In this document: in pieces, positions 29,435 through 42,019 of the stretch
How positions within the stretch are numbered: the first letter of the stretch is position 1
Layout: the number at the start of each line of letters is the position of its first letter
NCBI GenBank assembly: GCA_020284085.1
Contig: JACEVL010000807.1
Location: 1,405,001-1,469,000, forward strand
Source of the DNA: Aporrectodea caliginosa
Lineage: Eukaryota; Annelida; Clitellata; Crassiclitellata; Lumbricidae
Direction: 5' to 3'
Length of the DNA stretch: 64,000 bases
Program-made: the position numbers and the translations under genes
The notes under the pieces: generated by a model
Seen by the model: the letters and a program-made list of their open reading frames with translations, nothing else
Databases searched by the model: none
What the model was told of the DNA's origin: nothing

Positions 29435-32400
29435 TACATTTTAAGCTGTAATAATTATTTCTGGATCCGTCATCAGTGCAGAATCCATGTAGCCTATTAC
29501 ATAGGCCTACATGCAGGCCGTATAGGCCTATATACGCACCGTGTGACAGCGGAAGAGGAAGATATCGAGTTAATTATTGTATCTAGGGTTGCCAAATTAC
29601 TTTTGATTTTGCAAATCCGGGACGCCCGCATAGTCATGTAGGCCTAGTCACTCGATAATCCGTGCATTATAATTATATTTACCAATTTATCCTGTCCACA
29701 ACTCCACATCACTGTGTGTAACGAACAATCGGCTAAAAAGCTATATATGTATAGGCCTAGCCTATAGGCTTATGATTAGAGTCACATTACACACGGCAAC
29801 AGTATATAGACCTACGTCGTGTTGTTGCCGACTTGCCGTGGCCGTGCCATTCCATAGAGGAGAGTTAACTTTATATGGGCTAACCTATAATAACCTATCC
29901 TACATTGTAGGCCTATAGGCTATTCTACAGTTTAACAGAGTGGTGCACATGTTAAACTTGGGCCCTATTTTATAGCCAGCTGTTCGGGTTTAGTGTGCGA
30001 AAACGAGAACAACATTATTTTGGTGAAGCGGATGTTTGCACCAAGTTCCGGGCCAATTTGAGATCAATCCGGGACACGGATGCACAAGGTCGATTCCGGG
30101 ACTGTCCAGGAGAATCTGGGACGGTTGGATCCCAAATAATGCAGACGAGAGCTTATAATCCATGATGTGTTGCCTATCTTCAGGAAGTGGTCCATTCTGA
30201 ACCTTCCTCAGGGAGAAGACAGGAAGTATGCCTATACTATGAGCATATTTAGATAAGAATATCTGACTAGAAGTAAAAGAGGCCGACAGTGATCGAGGTC
30301 TGGTGGCTATGCATGGCGTAGCCTATACGAGTTCGATTGAAGTCACGATCGACCATGGATCGACCCACAGACATTGCGAACGACACAATATTTTTCTGCA
30401 AGAGATTCAAACGCATGAACATTATTGCTATAGCGATATGATCTCGATCTCTCTGCCTGTCTCCAAACTTCTAAAGCGCCACTCAAGAGCCAATTTCGTT
30501 GGTTGTGAATCCTTAGGCCTATGTCTGCAGTCTCATTAGGTTTTTTTAAATCAGTAATTTCACATTTGTAGGCCTAAGCCTACGCCAGCTCTGGATCTGA
30601 AATGTTTCTCGTTTCTCTTGAAGAGGTCCAATTTCATAATAATTATGATGACGTTCGCAATGTATTTATGGACGTGGGCCATAGCTTACTAATTATTATT
30701 AGGCCTATTATCGAATTCCTCAGTAAGCTAGCTCAATGCTGAGAGATATATAGTTCTAATCTCGATCAGGTGTTTATAGGCTATGTACGCCCTAATTATA
30801 TAATACGATATACAAACAACATATTTCTTGCCGATTTGGAACGTCCCTAGCGTAATTAAGGCACATCTGGTCCACTTGCAAAGTAACGCTGGTAGCCTCG
30901 ATACATCCAGGCTTTCATTCGAATTCTGCAATGACACCTCCTGCAGCTGGCCCCTAGCGACTTGATGAAAGATTCTTGCGGAATGTAAATAGGCCTAAGA
31001 AATAAAATTGTTAGAATGTCTACGGACACAGGCAAAATATTAATACGGTGCGATAGGCCATCTGCTAGCTGGAACTACTGCCTATTACTTTAAAGTTTAA
31101 ACGATACTGAATGTTATGATGTTTTGGCTAGTTTTTTGGCTGTACGTAGATAATTCTGAATTCAGCGTTAGTTTTAATTATTGTTTCAATAATATTGTTC
31201 TAGCTTGCAACTGCATGGGTTATAGGCTAATACATGCAAGTTATTGGAGGAAAATAAAATAGTGGGCCTAATTCTTATACAAATTTTCTTGCATGTTGTA
31301 GTAATAAAAACGTTGCTTTCTCCGATTTCTTTTCTCTTAGAAAATTCCGCATATCGAATTCTTGAAAGTTGAAACAGTGGAAAACACTGGAGTAGGCGTT
31401 ACATCCTCATCATTATTATTTAGGAATCGGCGCTCCATACTCCTCCCACCTCATCAGCCTCGTTAGTTTCAGAATCAAGTGTTCGTCCTGTAAAACGTAA
31501 ATATGACAAGTTTTATCCGTGAGTAACGACAATGTTTAACAATTTCTTTTCTATCTTGAGATAAAGTCTAAACTTTGCTATGAAGAAACTACGTAAGAGA
31601 GGTTGTTCAGTCTGGCTGTTATTTCTACGATCAGATAACACGATACTTGGTGAACTTTGACTCCGAAAATGTACAAGTGTGGGCGTAAACCTCTCACCCA
31701 TAATCATCGCCAACAACGCCCCCTCGTTTTTGTCATACAGTAATTTATTTTGCGACTCGTTTAGTAGGTTATAGTGTGAAACCGATCGAGGTTTGCGTTG
31801 TGTTTTTAATTTATATTCATTTAACGTTATTCGAAGATTATTATTCATGTAAGTTGTTGGCAATAATAGCTCGTCATGACTTGAAAAGAACGTTCATGAC
31901 AAATTACTGTTATTTCAAGCTAGGTATTCGTACATTAAAGTTTGAGAAAGTTTGAATAACTTTTCATTAATGCTAATCAGTTTAATTGGTTATCCATTTA
32001 ATTGGTTGTGAATCATTACTGGTTATGTACAAACAATTCGTGTAATCTTTGATCAGTAGTAGCTAATATGTTTACAGACGTCGGACGGTGTCTTTTGGCA
32101 TGCTGTGCGGAGGGTACACTACCCTAACCCTGACCCTAACCGACCCTCACAACGCGTAACCTTACCATAACCGACTCTCAGGACGCCTAAAATTATTTGA
32201 GAAAATACACACCCAATACTAAATGCTTGCCGCTAACTTATGATAAAGCAGATTGATATCATAGGCATCTCGGTATAAAACCAAGCATTTGAGTATGGCT
32301 AGCAAAATGAGTAATTTTATTTTGTTATAGGCAATAAAAAGGCTATTTGTGATAGGCTACCACAATATGGAAATTTTTTTTTGTGATAGGCTAGTTGATA

Positions 32401-32680
32401 ATTTGTGAGATGTGGTGGTCTCTTTGGTCAGCCTCCAACGTCTGTAATCTGATGTCTGCCAATTTGAGCATGATGAATGGGCTTCATGCAGGCCTGGATT
32501 AACCACGGGTCAGTGGGTCCACGGACCCAGGCCTACTAAAAAAAATTACAAATAAGGGGCCTATCATATACATGTACGTACTAATTTGCCATTTCGACCT
32601 ACGATGGCACCTTTGTGCCAATGAGGCAATGTAAAACTCAAAATTAAAATTTCTCAAGTTCTCGATTCCAGTCTTGCAGG
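29435..32680. other. Non-coding region rich in TAGGCCTA, with old repeat fragments
   Basis: Possible MITE debris lies at about 29585-30125 (AGGGTTGCCAAATTA and GGGACGGTTGGATCCC, both with TCCGGGAC motifs) and a fragment of MITE G interior at 32115-32195 (CCCTAACCCTGACCCTAACC). The short frames at 30303, 30728 and 31513 show no recognisable domain. No gene is supported. Confidence 0.5.
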
Positions 32681-32683
32681 TAA

Positions 32684-32940
32684 TTGCTTGCACAGCTCAC
32701 ACTGGGGCTCATAGTATATAAAGCTGTAAACTCTGGCCAGCCACAATATTTAAAATCAGTTCTTATTCCCCAGACTTATCATTATTCAATGAGGTCATCT
32801 GATTGTCTTTGTCTGGTCATACCGAAATCAAGAACTGTTCTTGGCAAACGAGCTTTTTCAGTTGCTGGACCTACTTTTGGAACCCTCTTCCTTAGACTGT
32901 TCAGAAAAAAATTATTTTTGAAAAATCACATGCATAGGGG
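32684..32940 (+). mobile_element. LINE 3'-end fragment
   Basis: Frame includes LGLIVYKAVNSGQPQYLKSV and SRTVLGKRAFSVAGPTFGTL, the usual end of a non-LTR reverse transcriptase, then decays. Confidence 0.6.
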
Positions 32941-33061
32941 CTTAAAATGTGACATTTATATATACAACATACCTAGAGAAATCCTACTTCAATATCTCAA
33001 TGGTAAGTGACCTCTCAAGGAGGTGTAAATTCTTGAAATAGAGTGAACAATAGCGATATTT

Positions 33062-34188
33062 ATGACGAACGTAGTTATTTCTTTAAAAATAGTTATTTTC
33101 TATTTTTCAGTGTTTCCAATCCATATTCCTGTTAATACTCTTCTATCTGATAATATAGCAAGGGTGAACAGACGGTGTCTGATTGATGACCCATTATTTG
33201 TGGTTAGCTTGGACAGAATAAATACCACGCCACGTCAGGCAATGCACATAGTTGCCCCAGCATTAAAAGCAGTGGGTACCAATGTTAATGATCTGACTCT
33301 ATGCACAACTTCAGTGTATGAGGCACGTAAGAAGACCTGTTCCTCTATTGAACAAGGCGTTATAGATTAATTCTGCCCTAAGATACCCTTGTTGTTCGTT
33401 TCCATGGTAAGTTGCTGCCAGATGATGAGGGTGTCAATGCTGATCGCATGGCAGTTGTTGTGTCTGGCATAGGAATTGAAAAGCTTCTAACCATTCCTCA
33501 CTGCCTGGCTCTGGAACTGGTGGCCTGATGTGGAATAAGGTTGTTAACACCCTCAGAGAGTCGGAAAGGGTGTCAGAATGGCTGGCTGGGTTGTGCTTTA
33601 ACCGTTATTCAAGAGGCCTTTGACAATTGCCTATTATTCTTGGTTTGTAGACACCATTTGTTTGAAATAATTGCAGCAGTCTTTGATTTATTCTTTGTCT
33701 CCTCTGTGCCACAAAACGCAATTTTTGCCAGGTTCAAAAATCAGTGGCCTCTCATAGACCAAAGCAACACTGACTGACCTAGTAAGGACACAAAAGGCTG
33801 TTCTTTGACTGACAGTGAGAAAATGTGGCTAGAGCAGAACCACCAAGTTGTAGTTCAGTTTATGTGGGCGCAGCTGAGTACAGTCAACCAGCCACGGCAA
33901 GAATACTTAGAGTTCATAAAGCTCAGTATTGTTGCACTTGATGAGGCCAGTCGTTTTGGTGATGGTGAGAGTATCTACTTCAGTCAACCCGATGCATATC
34001 ATCATGCCAGGTGGATGATGAAGGGCATATTACTGCACGAAGGTACTTCGTTTCAGAGAGCAGTTCAAGATGAATCCAAAGAACTGCATGCTATGAGAAA
34101 AATCTGCCAGTTTACCATCACCCTGTATGTTAAGGCATGGTTCAATGCACCCGTAACCTGTTGTGATGTTCCTTACGATGACCTGTGA
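33062..34188 (+). pseudogene. Decayed transposase-like gene in broken frames
   Basis: Three plus-strand frames in a row look like parts of one protein: 33062-33370 (LLSDNIARVNRRCLIDDPLF), 33541-33777 (LFLVCRHHLFEIIAAVFDLF, FARFKNQWPLID) and 33805-34188 (DAYHHARWMMKGILLHEG, TLYVKAWFNAP). The CRHH, HHARWM and YVKAWF blocks resemble an RNase H-fold transposase-associated family spread in invertebrates. Stops and shifts at 33370, 33540 and 33778 make it a relic. Family assignment is from memory of the pattern only. Confidence 0.45.
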
Positions 34189-34229
34189 ATGGTGAAAATG
34201 TGAAATTATTTTTTCCCCATGTGCAAGTT

Positions 34230-34450
34230 GAACACCCTACTCTTCCTGTGTCTGTACGCTGTGCTCAGTCACTTGTGTCATTTCGTTCTCGGCTGAAAAC
34301 TTACCTCTTTCAAATTGCTTATCCACCATAGGCTGTCTCTTACGGACTGATCTTCTGGATGGTGACCTGATTATGGCTTGGTTTTGGTGTGCCATCAGTT
34401 AATGTGTCGTGCATTAGACACCGGCGCAATAGAAGTTGCTAACTATGTAC
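34230..34450 (+). mobile_element. LINE 3'-end fragment
   Basis: CAQSLVSFRSRLKTYLFQIA is the typical last helix of a LINE ORF2. The 3' end GTGCATTAGACACCGGCGC recurs as GTGCATTAGACACCAGTGC at 58693. Confidence 0.55.
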
Positions 34451-34811
34451 AATTACAACCTGGGCAGAATTAAATGCATTGCCTGTAATTTTCCGGAAGT
34501 GGTTACACCATTGTCTGGAAGGTAATCACAGCACCCAGGCCCGCACTAACCTTAATGTGGCCCTGGACCTGCGTCTTAAGTTTAGACCTGAAAGACAACC
34601 AAGAACAGACGAATGCATGGTGCAGGGCAGGAAAGTCCAAAGTTTCAGATCAGCTACCGAGAGTGCCTGGCAGACCAGTACAATATCCTGGTTCGAGGCA
34701 CAGTGGGAGTCACAAGTTTCTGTAGATCGAGTGCAATATTTGTTTGTATAAGGGATGTGCATGGAATAGAGATAGATTTCAATGTAATACCTTGTGAACA
34801 AAAGACAGGTT

Positions 34812-35661
34812 TTAACCCTTTCTGTCCCTTATGACGTACGCCGTACGTCATGGTTTAGACGGCCGCCCTACCTTATGACGTACGGCGTACGTCCTATAGA
34901 ATATGGACGCCTGCATGTTGCACATAGCGCTGTGCTGCCTTTACTTGATAGAGCGTGCTTACTGCTTGTGTGCTGACAGCTACTGGATAAAGAAATGATA
35001 ATGAAAAATTATTTTCTACAGTCTATGCTGACCAAACGGGTCGTGGTAATTGCATACTCATGGTCGATTGTACAGTATTGAGGGACGATGCCGTGTAAAA
35101 ATTTTAGTAAAGACGAAGTTGTAAAATTTTGTCTAGAGTCTTCGACAGTGATGAAGCGCCTTCTACATGAAAGTAGCGATTTAGGTTATGCAAATAGTGA
35201 TTCGGATAGTGATGAAAATAGGCCACCTTGCCGACTGATCTTCTGAGCGTACCACACGCAAGTGGAGTACAGTAACTGTTGACTGGCCTGCCTATAATTA
35301 CTGACCTGGTGTATTTTTTACATCCGATACCATTGATTATCTGGCGAATTTCACTGATCGTACTTTGTATTTAGGCAATATAGTGTTGATAATTTCATTC
35401 GAAAGTTCTCAATAGTATCGATAACAATAAAACAAATAGTCCAAAAAGCTGTACTTAGGCTATCAATAATTATACAGATGTGCATGACAAAACATGCTAG
35501 AAAGTGAAAGAAATACGCATTCGAAGTTTCAATGTTTCTAGACAAAACAGGAGTTATTATATTGTCATATAGGCCTATGTTATGTCTATGAAAATCCGCC
35601 AATTTTGCCTGGATATCCCCGGTAGCGCAGGACTAAAATGGCGTGGTACGGAAAGGGTTAA
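34812..35661. mobile_element. TTAA-bounded piggyBac-like element with GACGTACG palindromes
   Basis: Ends TTAACCCTTTCTGTCCCTTA and GGTACGGAAAGGGTTAA are inverted repeats within TTAA. Two palindromes, GACGTACGCCGTACGTC and GACGTACGGCGTACGTC, follow the left end. A short frame from the ATG at 35090 (MPCKNFSKDEVVKFCLESST ... NSDSDSDEN) looks like a piggyBac-type acidic N-terminus; the rest of the transposase is absent. Confidence 0.75.
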
Positions 35662-35880
35662 GCTAGATTCTTTATTCAACTAGTGCTCAGCCAGTGCAGT
35701 GAATGCAACATGGGTGTGATATATTGGTTGGGATTCTTCAAAGTTCTTTTCATAATGGTAGGTGGGGTCTTGCATACACGTTGCTACTTCTGGTCTGTTT
35801 ATGTGATACAGTACTCACATAATTGTAGGTTATGTGACATGTTGTAGGTTGTTTGTCAACTTCTGCTGTTCACTGTTGCC

Positions 35881-35951
35881 TTAACCCTTTAACGACGAGC
35901 GTGTACTAAAATGTGTGGGAAACCATAAGCGGCTCGACGTTAAAGGGTTAA
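35881..35951. mobile_element. 71-bp TTAA palindromic micro-MITE, copy 2
   Basis: TTAACCCTTTAACGACGAGC ... CGACGTTAAAGGGTTAA. Same length as, and nearly identical to, 8960-9030. Confidence 0.85.
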
Positions 35952-37174
35952 ATCTTTCCTAAGTTTTTTGTAAAATGTCCTTTATAAAAGTTATGTTGTG
36001 TATTACATAATCTTAACTTTTAATCTTTTTTGAATTTATAATCTTTATTTTGAACAGTTGTTTAATTTTCTGTCTTTTGTGCACAACTTTGTAGCTTAAG
36101 TGTTTGGTTTTTGTACATTTTCGTTTTTTTTCAAATATGTACAGCTTAAATGTTTGTTTGACATATGCAAAAGAAACTGCTGTTCCGTGTAATGTTGTGG
36201 TGGGTTAATAATAACCTCTTACAGTGTTGAAGCAGTGGCAGTGGCTTAGTGGTAATGCTGCTTTCATAAAGTAAGTAGGCTATATTCTTTATTTAACCAG
36301 CTGACAAAGACACACTCTGGTGCACATACATGTAAGATAACAATTAATACGGATACAAAATCCTAACGAAAAAGTCTTCCTCATAGGTCATCAACTTTGT
36401 GCAATATTCAGTCATGCATCCTTGGTCTAACTCTAAGGGCATAGAATGAAAATATACCACAGTATGTTGAGAAAAAAATTTCTAAGTCTATGTAAACCTG
36501 TCTTAGTTACTTTAGTAATGTAATTCTGTGTTAGAGATTCATAACAAAAGACTGCACAGTCAAAAAATTTTATGGACTGCTTATTATTGCAATGTAGCGG
36601 CTGGGTATCCCGTAAGGAATGAAAGTGCTTGGTGAAAAGGCTGACGAGAGTGTTTTCAGTATAGCGTTGTAGTGATTTAGTGCCCTGATGACCAGCTATT
36701 GAACTTTGTTCAATGATATAACTGAACTGCATTTAGACAGATTTAATTTATAATTATTGTGGTGTTATTTGAACAAATTTATTTAACGCCTCTAATGCTG
36801 TTGTAGCTGGAATTGGTTTGTAATTGTCACAGTGTTAGTTAAACTTTTACTAGGTTTCTTAGTTTGAAATCATCTACGGGTACTACAAATTTCAAAATGA
36901 TATAAGGAAACTGATTTTTTTTGGTCAAAGTCGGCAACACGATTAAGGAATCCAGCACACTTTTATCTGGGAAGTTTACACTGAATTACTATTGATATAT
37001 GGTAGCCGATCGTAATTGTTGTAGTTGTTAATACAACAATTTATATGGCATTGTCGGTAGCAAGCTACTTATAGGATGCTTTAGAAGACTGTTTTACTGT
37101 CAGCGCAAATGCTAATGCTCGGGCTTACATAGAAAGTACGGCGACCCGAAAGGCCCGATCTCCTGTTTTTGTTT
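35952..37174. other. AT-rich stretch, nothing recognised
   Basis: No gene, RNA gene or clear repeat was found. The minus-strand frame at 36433-36732 has no motif. Confidence 0.5.
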
Positions 37175-37365
37175 TTGGATTGGTTAGAGCACTTGCCCTA
37201 CAATGCAGAGTATAGGTTTGAGCCTCCCCTATGACAGTTACTGCATAGGGACCTAGAGCAAGTGGTATACCTTAAATGTTTAACTCTCAGTTGCTCAGTG
37301 CCATCGATTAATGCTTGATCATTAGAAGGTGGCACTTAATGAATGCATAATAATTAAAAATAACT
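37175..37365 (+). mobile_element. tRNA-headed SINE (type C)
   Basis: TTGGTTAGAGCACTTGCCC, GGTTTGAGCC, then GGGACCTAGAGCAAGTG and GAAGGTGGCACTTAATGAAT. Confidence 0.7.
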
Positions 37366-37724
37366 ATTACTGTATCAGTACTGATATTATTGTGGCAGTC
37401 TGGAACAAAGTAAGGGCAATATTATGACTTACGCAATCAGAGCACATATACTGTAGACGGGATGAGATAAGTAAGGATCCCTTGACCGAAAGTGGGGCAT
37501 GGGGAGGCTCTCATTTCCTTTCTGTAGGCCCTTGAGCTGACAATGGATGAATACTAAGTCCTTTACACTTGGCCAGTGAATCACAGCACTTCTGATGTTT
37601 ACTTCCCAGCTTTAGTAAGTACCAAATTAGAATAATAATCTTCGTTTAATATTTCAAAAACTGACAAGTACCCAGTATGATTACAATTCATAGTATGAAC
37701 GGATGATCACAAGTTATTGCTAGA

Positions 37725-37935
37725 GTCGAATTTAACTGTTTGGCAGCCATGCAAGGTGCCCATTATGCCCTACTGCTAATTTTACCAACACCATCTGGCA
37801 AATGAAAGGCTGAGTCAACCTATGGGAGGGTAGCAGACAGTGATTCCACCTGTTTGGTGACCAAGGCATGTATGTGGAAAAAACTTGCCCAAGGTCGAAC
37901 TTATCGAACAAGTGAGTTACCAATAGACCACCCTG
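37725..37935 (-). mobile_element. SINE (type A), minus strand, diverged
   Basis: On the minus strand it reads a diverged head near 37930 and the body GGTTGACTCAGCC followed by AATTTAACTG-type sequence. Comparable to 60590-60735. Confidence 0.5.
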
Positions 37936-38285
37936 CGTTACCCAGATTCATTTCAGGATGCAAAATACAAAAACGCATTTGTATTGTGCCACTTAAACCT
38001 ATGATGACCAGCAGCACATTGCGTAGTCTGTGAGTATGCTTGTCGGAAGAGGCATGTCTTAAATGCTCCTAACATCAGTTGTCCCCTGCAGGGCTTTAGA
38101 TCAAAGCCTTATATAACACGGCTGTGGTCGTTATGTTATATGGAGGTTCTTTTCGTTTCTCTTTCTTCATTCCAAGCATTTTAGCGTTCGCTTGACGTAA
38201 TAATGCAACCAGTGTTCCTCTAAGCCAAACACTTGTTGCAGGTTCCAGAACGTACTGCACAGAAGATATTTTGGATGAATATAGG

Positions 38286-38560
38286 GGTGCCGGATATAGT
38301 GTAGTGGTTAGCGTGCTAGACTGTCAATCGAGAGGTCGGAGGTTCAAATCCCACTAGGGTAGAAATTTGGTTCGAGATTTCTGCTCCATCTGCATCCAAC
38401 TCAGCTATAATGAGTACACTGACCGTACATTGTCGGTGGGAAGATGAGACGGTGAGGGAGAGGACTGGATATCTGCTTTCGTATGCTAAGGCTAAGAAGA
38501 AAATGTAGTCGCTAATACTTCATACCCATGGCTGCCTCAGAGCTAGCTTAAAGTACTGCT
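38286..38560 (+). mobile_element. tRNA-headed SINE (type B), best copy
   Basis: Box A TAGTGTAGTGGTTAGCGTGC, box B GGTTCAAATCCC, then the body TTGTCGGTGGGAAGATGAG and CTTCATACCCATGGCTGCCT. Other copies lie at 6500-6880, 59045-59340 and 61625-61830. Confidence 0.8.
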
Positions 38561-38758
38561 ATTCTCTTCTTTCTCATACAGTTTCACCATTTTTTCTGGG
38601 CGTAACTCCACAAAACTTCAATCATTTTTTTTCTTTTTTTGTAACCAACCAATCGTTTTACAGTTGCACCGAGCCATGCAGCTTACAGGATAGTTCAGTA
38701 CATGAAAAGTTCCCAAGGATACTGTTAAAAATGAGGCTCAATTGTGGCTATTCCTTTT

Positions 38759-40735
38759 AACGAGCATAGGCCAAACGCTTGCAGCTGGAATTCCTAAATC
38801 TGATCATTCCTTTCTATCTTATTTGAATCCATCCCCGCCTAACTCATTTGTTGTGGACTTGACTACCCCCAAGAAATTATTTCTTTAACAGCATCTATTC
38901 GCACTACCCATTCTTCAGCACTTGACGACATTGACTCGACTGTTGCTATTAGGATCATTGATTATGTAGCTGCTCCATTATCGGATATTATTAACTCTTC
39001 TTTTCTCGCTGGTGTTGTACCCTCTTCCTTAAAGATGGCAAAAGTTGTACCGGTGTATAAACAAGGTAACAGCCAGGATGTCACTAACTATAGGCCTATT
39101 TCTATCCTTCCCTTTTTTTCTAAGATCCTTGAAAAATCAATGTACCAACGTTTATATACCTATATTGACAAAATGAATATTTTATATCCCAATCAACATG
39201 GTTTTCAATCCGGTCATTCCACCTCAATGGCACTGCTTGACATGCAAGATAAGATTGCTAATGCAATCGATGAAAATAAATTTTCTCTTGGTATTTTCTT
39301 CGATCTGGCCAAGGCCTTTGATACGGTGGACCATTCTATTCTGTTAACTAAACTTGAAAACTATGGAATACGTGGAGTCCCGCTCTTGTGGTTTAAAAGT
39401 TACTTTGATCAGAGACGCCAATGTGTTTGCTGTAAAGGTTGTCAATCTAAAACTAAACTTATTACATGTGGTGTTCCACAGGGGTCAATTTTGGGTCCGC
39501 TGCTGTTCTTACTATACATTAATGACTTGCCGAATGCATCTGACCAACTTAACTTTATTCTTTTTGCAGATGACACCAATGTTTTTTTCTCTCATAAATC
39601 AATCCAGTCTCTGCTATCTATTGCCAACACTGAACTTATCCATGTGGCGGATTGGTTTAAGGCTAATAAACTTTCTCTTAACCTGGGAAAAACTAATTAT
39701 GTCCTTTTCCGATCTCATCGGAAACCCGTCCCTGCTACTGATTCTATCCTCTCCATTGACAATATTCCTATAACTCAAGTCAATTCTTCCAAATTCCTTG
39801 GGGTCTACATTGACCAACATTTAACCTGGAATGATCACATAAGTAACATTTCCACTAAGGTTGCTAAGAACATAGGGATTCTGGCTCGTGTATCCTACCT
39901 GTTACCTTCTAGAGTTCTGCATACACTATATTATTCTCTTGTTTACCCTTACTTGACATACTGTAATATCGCCTGGGCCTCCAATTATTCCTCTCGCCTG
40001 AATAGGTTATCTATATTACAGAGACGAGTTGTACGTATTATTGCTGGGAGATCATTGATAACTAACACTGCAAGTAGATTTATTATACTACGAATACTTA
40101 ATATCCCTCAGATAAATAAATTGCAAATCTGTGAATTTATGTATCGCTTCGCCAACAAATCTCTTCCCCCAATCTTCAGTCGCTACTTCTCAAAGGTCTC
40201 TGACACACATTCTCATTATACAAGATCTCTTGATAACTTTGATGGAACCTATGCCCGTACTAACACTCGTTATTTTACCTTAAGATGTGCTGGTCCTTCT
40301 GCCTGGAATAACCTACCGAAGTCACTGCGCACTCTTCCGAATCTTGCCCTATTTAAAAAAGAGGTCAGAGCCTACCTCCTTGACAATAGTCAATGCATTA
40401 TCTAAATATGATTATTCATTGTTATACCACAATTAGTTAAGTGACCTAGTTAAGTGTTGTTAGTTAAGCCAGTTATTCTAAAATTTTTTGACAATGCTAT
40501 TTGTGTAAACTATACTCAACTGTCATCCCTCTGCTAACATGGTAAACGGGTATCCCTAACTTAGCGGGACTTCAGTCCCTTCTGGGAACCCGATTGTTTC
40601 CCTCAAACGTTAATTAGATAATCATGTGATCTGTCTGTTTTAATTTCCAAACTTATGATTGTTGATTATGTTTATTCTGGATCACTACTTGTAAACTATT
40701 CTATGGAAACAATAAAAGGATTGATTGATTGATTG
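38759..40735 (+). mobile_element. LINE copy 1, 5'-truncated, (GATT)n tail
   Basis: Homologous to 45596-47580 throughout. It starts inside the linker before reverse transcriptase and ends in AATAAAAGGATTGATTGATT. Confidence 0.92.
39035..40405 (+). CDS. LINE reverse transcriptase, 5'-truncated frame
   Basis: 456 residues open. RT motifs in order: VTNYRPISILPFFSKILEKS (about 18-37), LYPNQHGFQSGHSTSMALLD, FFDLAKAFDTVDHSILL (AFD aspartate, about 94), GVPQGSILGPLLFLLYINDL (about 146-165) and FILFADDTNVF (catalytic FADD, about 175). Thumb and C-terminal region follow and end LLDNSQCII. The frame is intact but lacks the endonuclease, so it cannot retrotranspose itself. It belongs to the CR1/Jockey-like group by motif spacing; clade not fixed. 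The ATG at 39035 is internal to the original ORF. Confidence 0.85.
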   Translation: MAKVVPVYKQGNSQDVTNYRPISILPFFSKILEKSMYQRLYTYIDKMNILYPNQHGFQSGHSTSMALLDMQDKIANAIDENKFSLGIFFDLAKAFDTVDHSILLTKLENYGIRGVPLLWFKSYFDQRRQCVCCKGCQSKTKLITCGVPQGSILGPLLFLLYINDLPNASDQLNFILFADDTNVFFSHKSIQSLLSIANTELIHVADWFKANKLSLNLGKTNYVLFRSHRKPVPATDSILSIDNIPITQVNSSKFLGVYIDQHLTWNDHISNISTKVAKNIGILARVSYLLPSRVLHTLYYSLVYPYLTYCNIAWASNYSSRLNRLSILQRRVVRIIAGRSLITNTASRFIILRILNIPQINKLQICEFMYRFANKSLPPIFSRYFSKVSDTHSHYTRSLDNFDGTYARTNTRYFTLRCAGPSAWNNLPKSLRTLPNLALFKKEVRAYLLDNSQCII

Positions 40736-42019
40736 AAAAGCTTGAGCATGTCTTCATTTCCAATCATCGTGTTTGTCGTGTCAGGTATTTAGGTTTTTTT
40801 TTTAAATTTCTTGTATCTGTTCGTGATCTTAGGTCAGGTTTTAGTAGACCTGGGTTGCATTTCTGTAGCAGTTAACCATTTGAGTAAATCATAATTCTTC
40901 TGCCCACAAACTGATTTATCTGAGCTCTGACACAGACGGACTTGAGCTTGCTTTAAAATTCTGCTGCCTGTTCAGACGTCGGCTTTTATTTATTGCTCAT
41001 TAAAGAGAGGCACTTCGGAACGGGACAGGTAAACACGATTGCTGCGAATTGCCAGGTATAGGGCCACGACATTTCATAGTTCACTGCCTGGTTCAGACGC
41101 ATAAACAGGTCCAAGCACACGCACAAGCAAACACACGCCCACCTAGCCCAGCTCCACCCCCTGAGTTGCCTGGCCCGTATGTGACTTTTAATGCTGGGCG
41201 TGTTGCTGTCTTCGGGACCTTGATACCTAGGCCTGACTGAAGTGCCCCACCCCGCTTTGCTTAGCCGATATAGGACGGTCTGTCAGTCTAGTTTGTGGAC
41301 AGTCAGCGCAGTTAAGGGTGTGGTGTTGCTTTATTCAGGTAAGGCATGTATGTACTCAGGTTGAAAGTAATGCTTCCTAAGGCGGTGGCGCCAGGCTGCT
41401 TTATGCCTGTGCACTGCTGAAACGGCTAATGTTAATACAGTGTTGCCTGTGCGGTTGTATGTTGTCAGCAGTGGTTGTCTTCTGTAAACTGTTGTTGTCA
41501 CTTGTGTGTTGTGGTTTACCAGCTTGCGGTTTGTGCTTGTTTGTTAATGTCAAATATCTGCTATTTGTGATTGGTTTGCCAGTTGGGCATTTGCCATGTC
41601 CTACTTGCACTGGGTTGTCCATTGTGTATTTTGTTGTCCAATGTGCATTGGTTGTTAGTTTAACATTTGGTTGTCCAATGTGCATTGGTTGTCAGTTTAG
41701 CATTTGGTTGTCCAATGTGCATTAGGTTGAGAACTACTATGGATGGGTTTAGTACTTTGATTACTACTAGATTAGATTGGCAGATCATGGCTTGTTGTTT
41801 TCAAACTTCTCTTCAAGATTCTCAAAAATATTCGGTATTAGGCCGTTATATTTAATAACAATTTTTAGTGTAACTGTTCTTATTACTGTATTATTATTAT
41901 TGCTGTTATGTTTATTAATTTTATTGCTACTATTTTTTTGCCTCAAGGTTCCTTCAGGAATTGTTGCTATTATTATTATTATAATAATATAAAATGTAAT
42001 TATACTGAAAACTTGTCTC
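40736..42019. other. No gene seen; includes a tandem repeat
   Basis: Holds a 36-38 bp tandem repeat around GGTTGTCCAATGTGCATTGG at 41618-41728. The frames at 41401-41855 are that repeat and its surroundings. Confidence 0.5.
41618..41728. repeat. Tandem repeat, unit about 36-38 bp
   Basis: Three copies containing TTTGGTTGTCCAATGTGCAT. Confidence 0.8.

Noticed and set aside
30303..31863. Short frames of 70-116 residues on both strands
   Set aside because: No motif, no splice sites in frame, sequence dominated by TAGGCCTA and AT-rich DNA.
32115..32195. Telomere-like CCCTAACCCTGACCCTAACC
   Set aside because: It matches the interior of MITE family G (GGTTAGGGTCAGG) and is not a uniform telomeric array.
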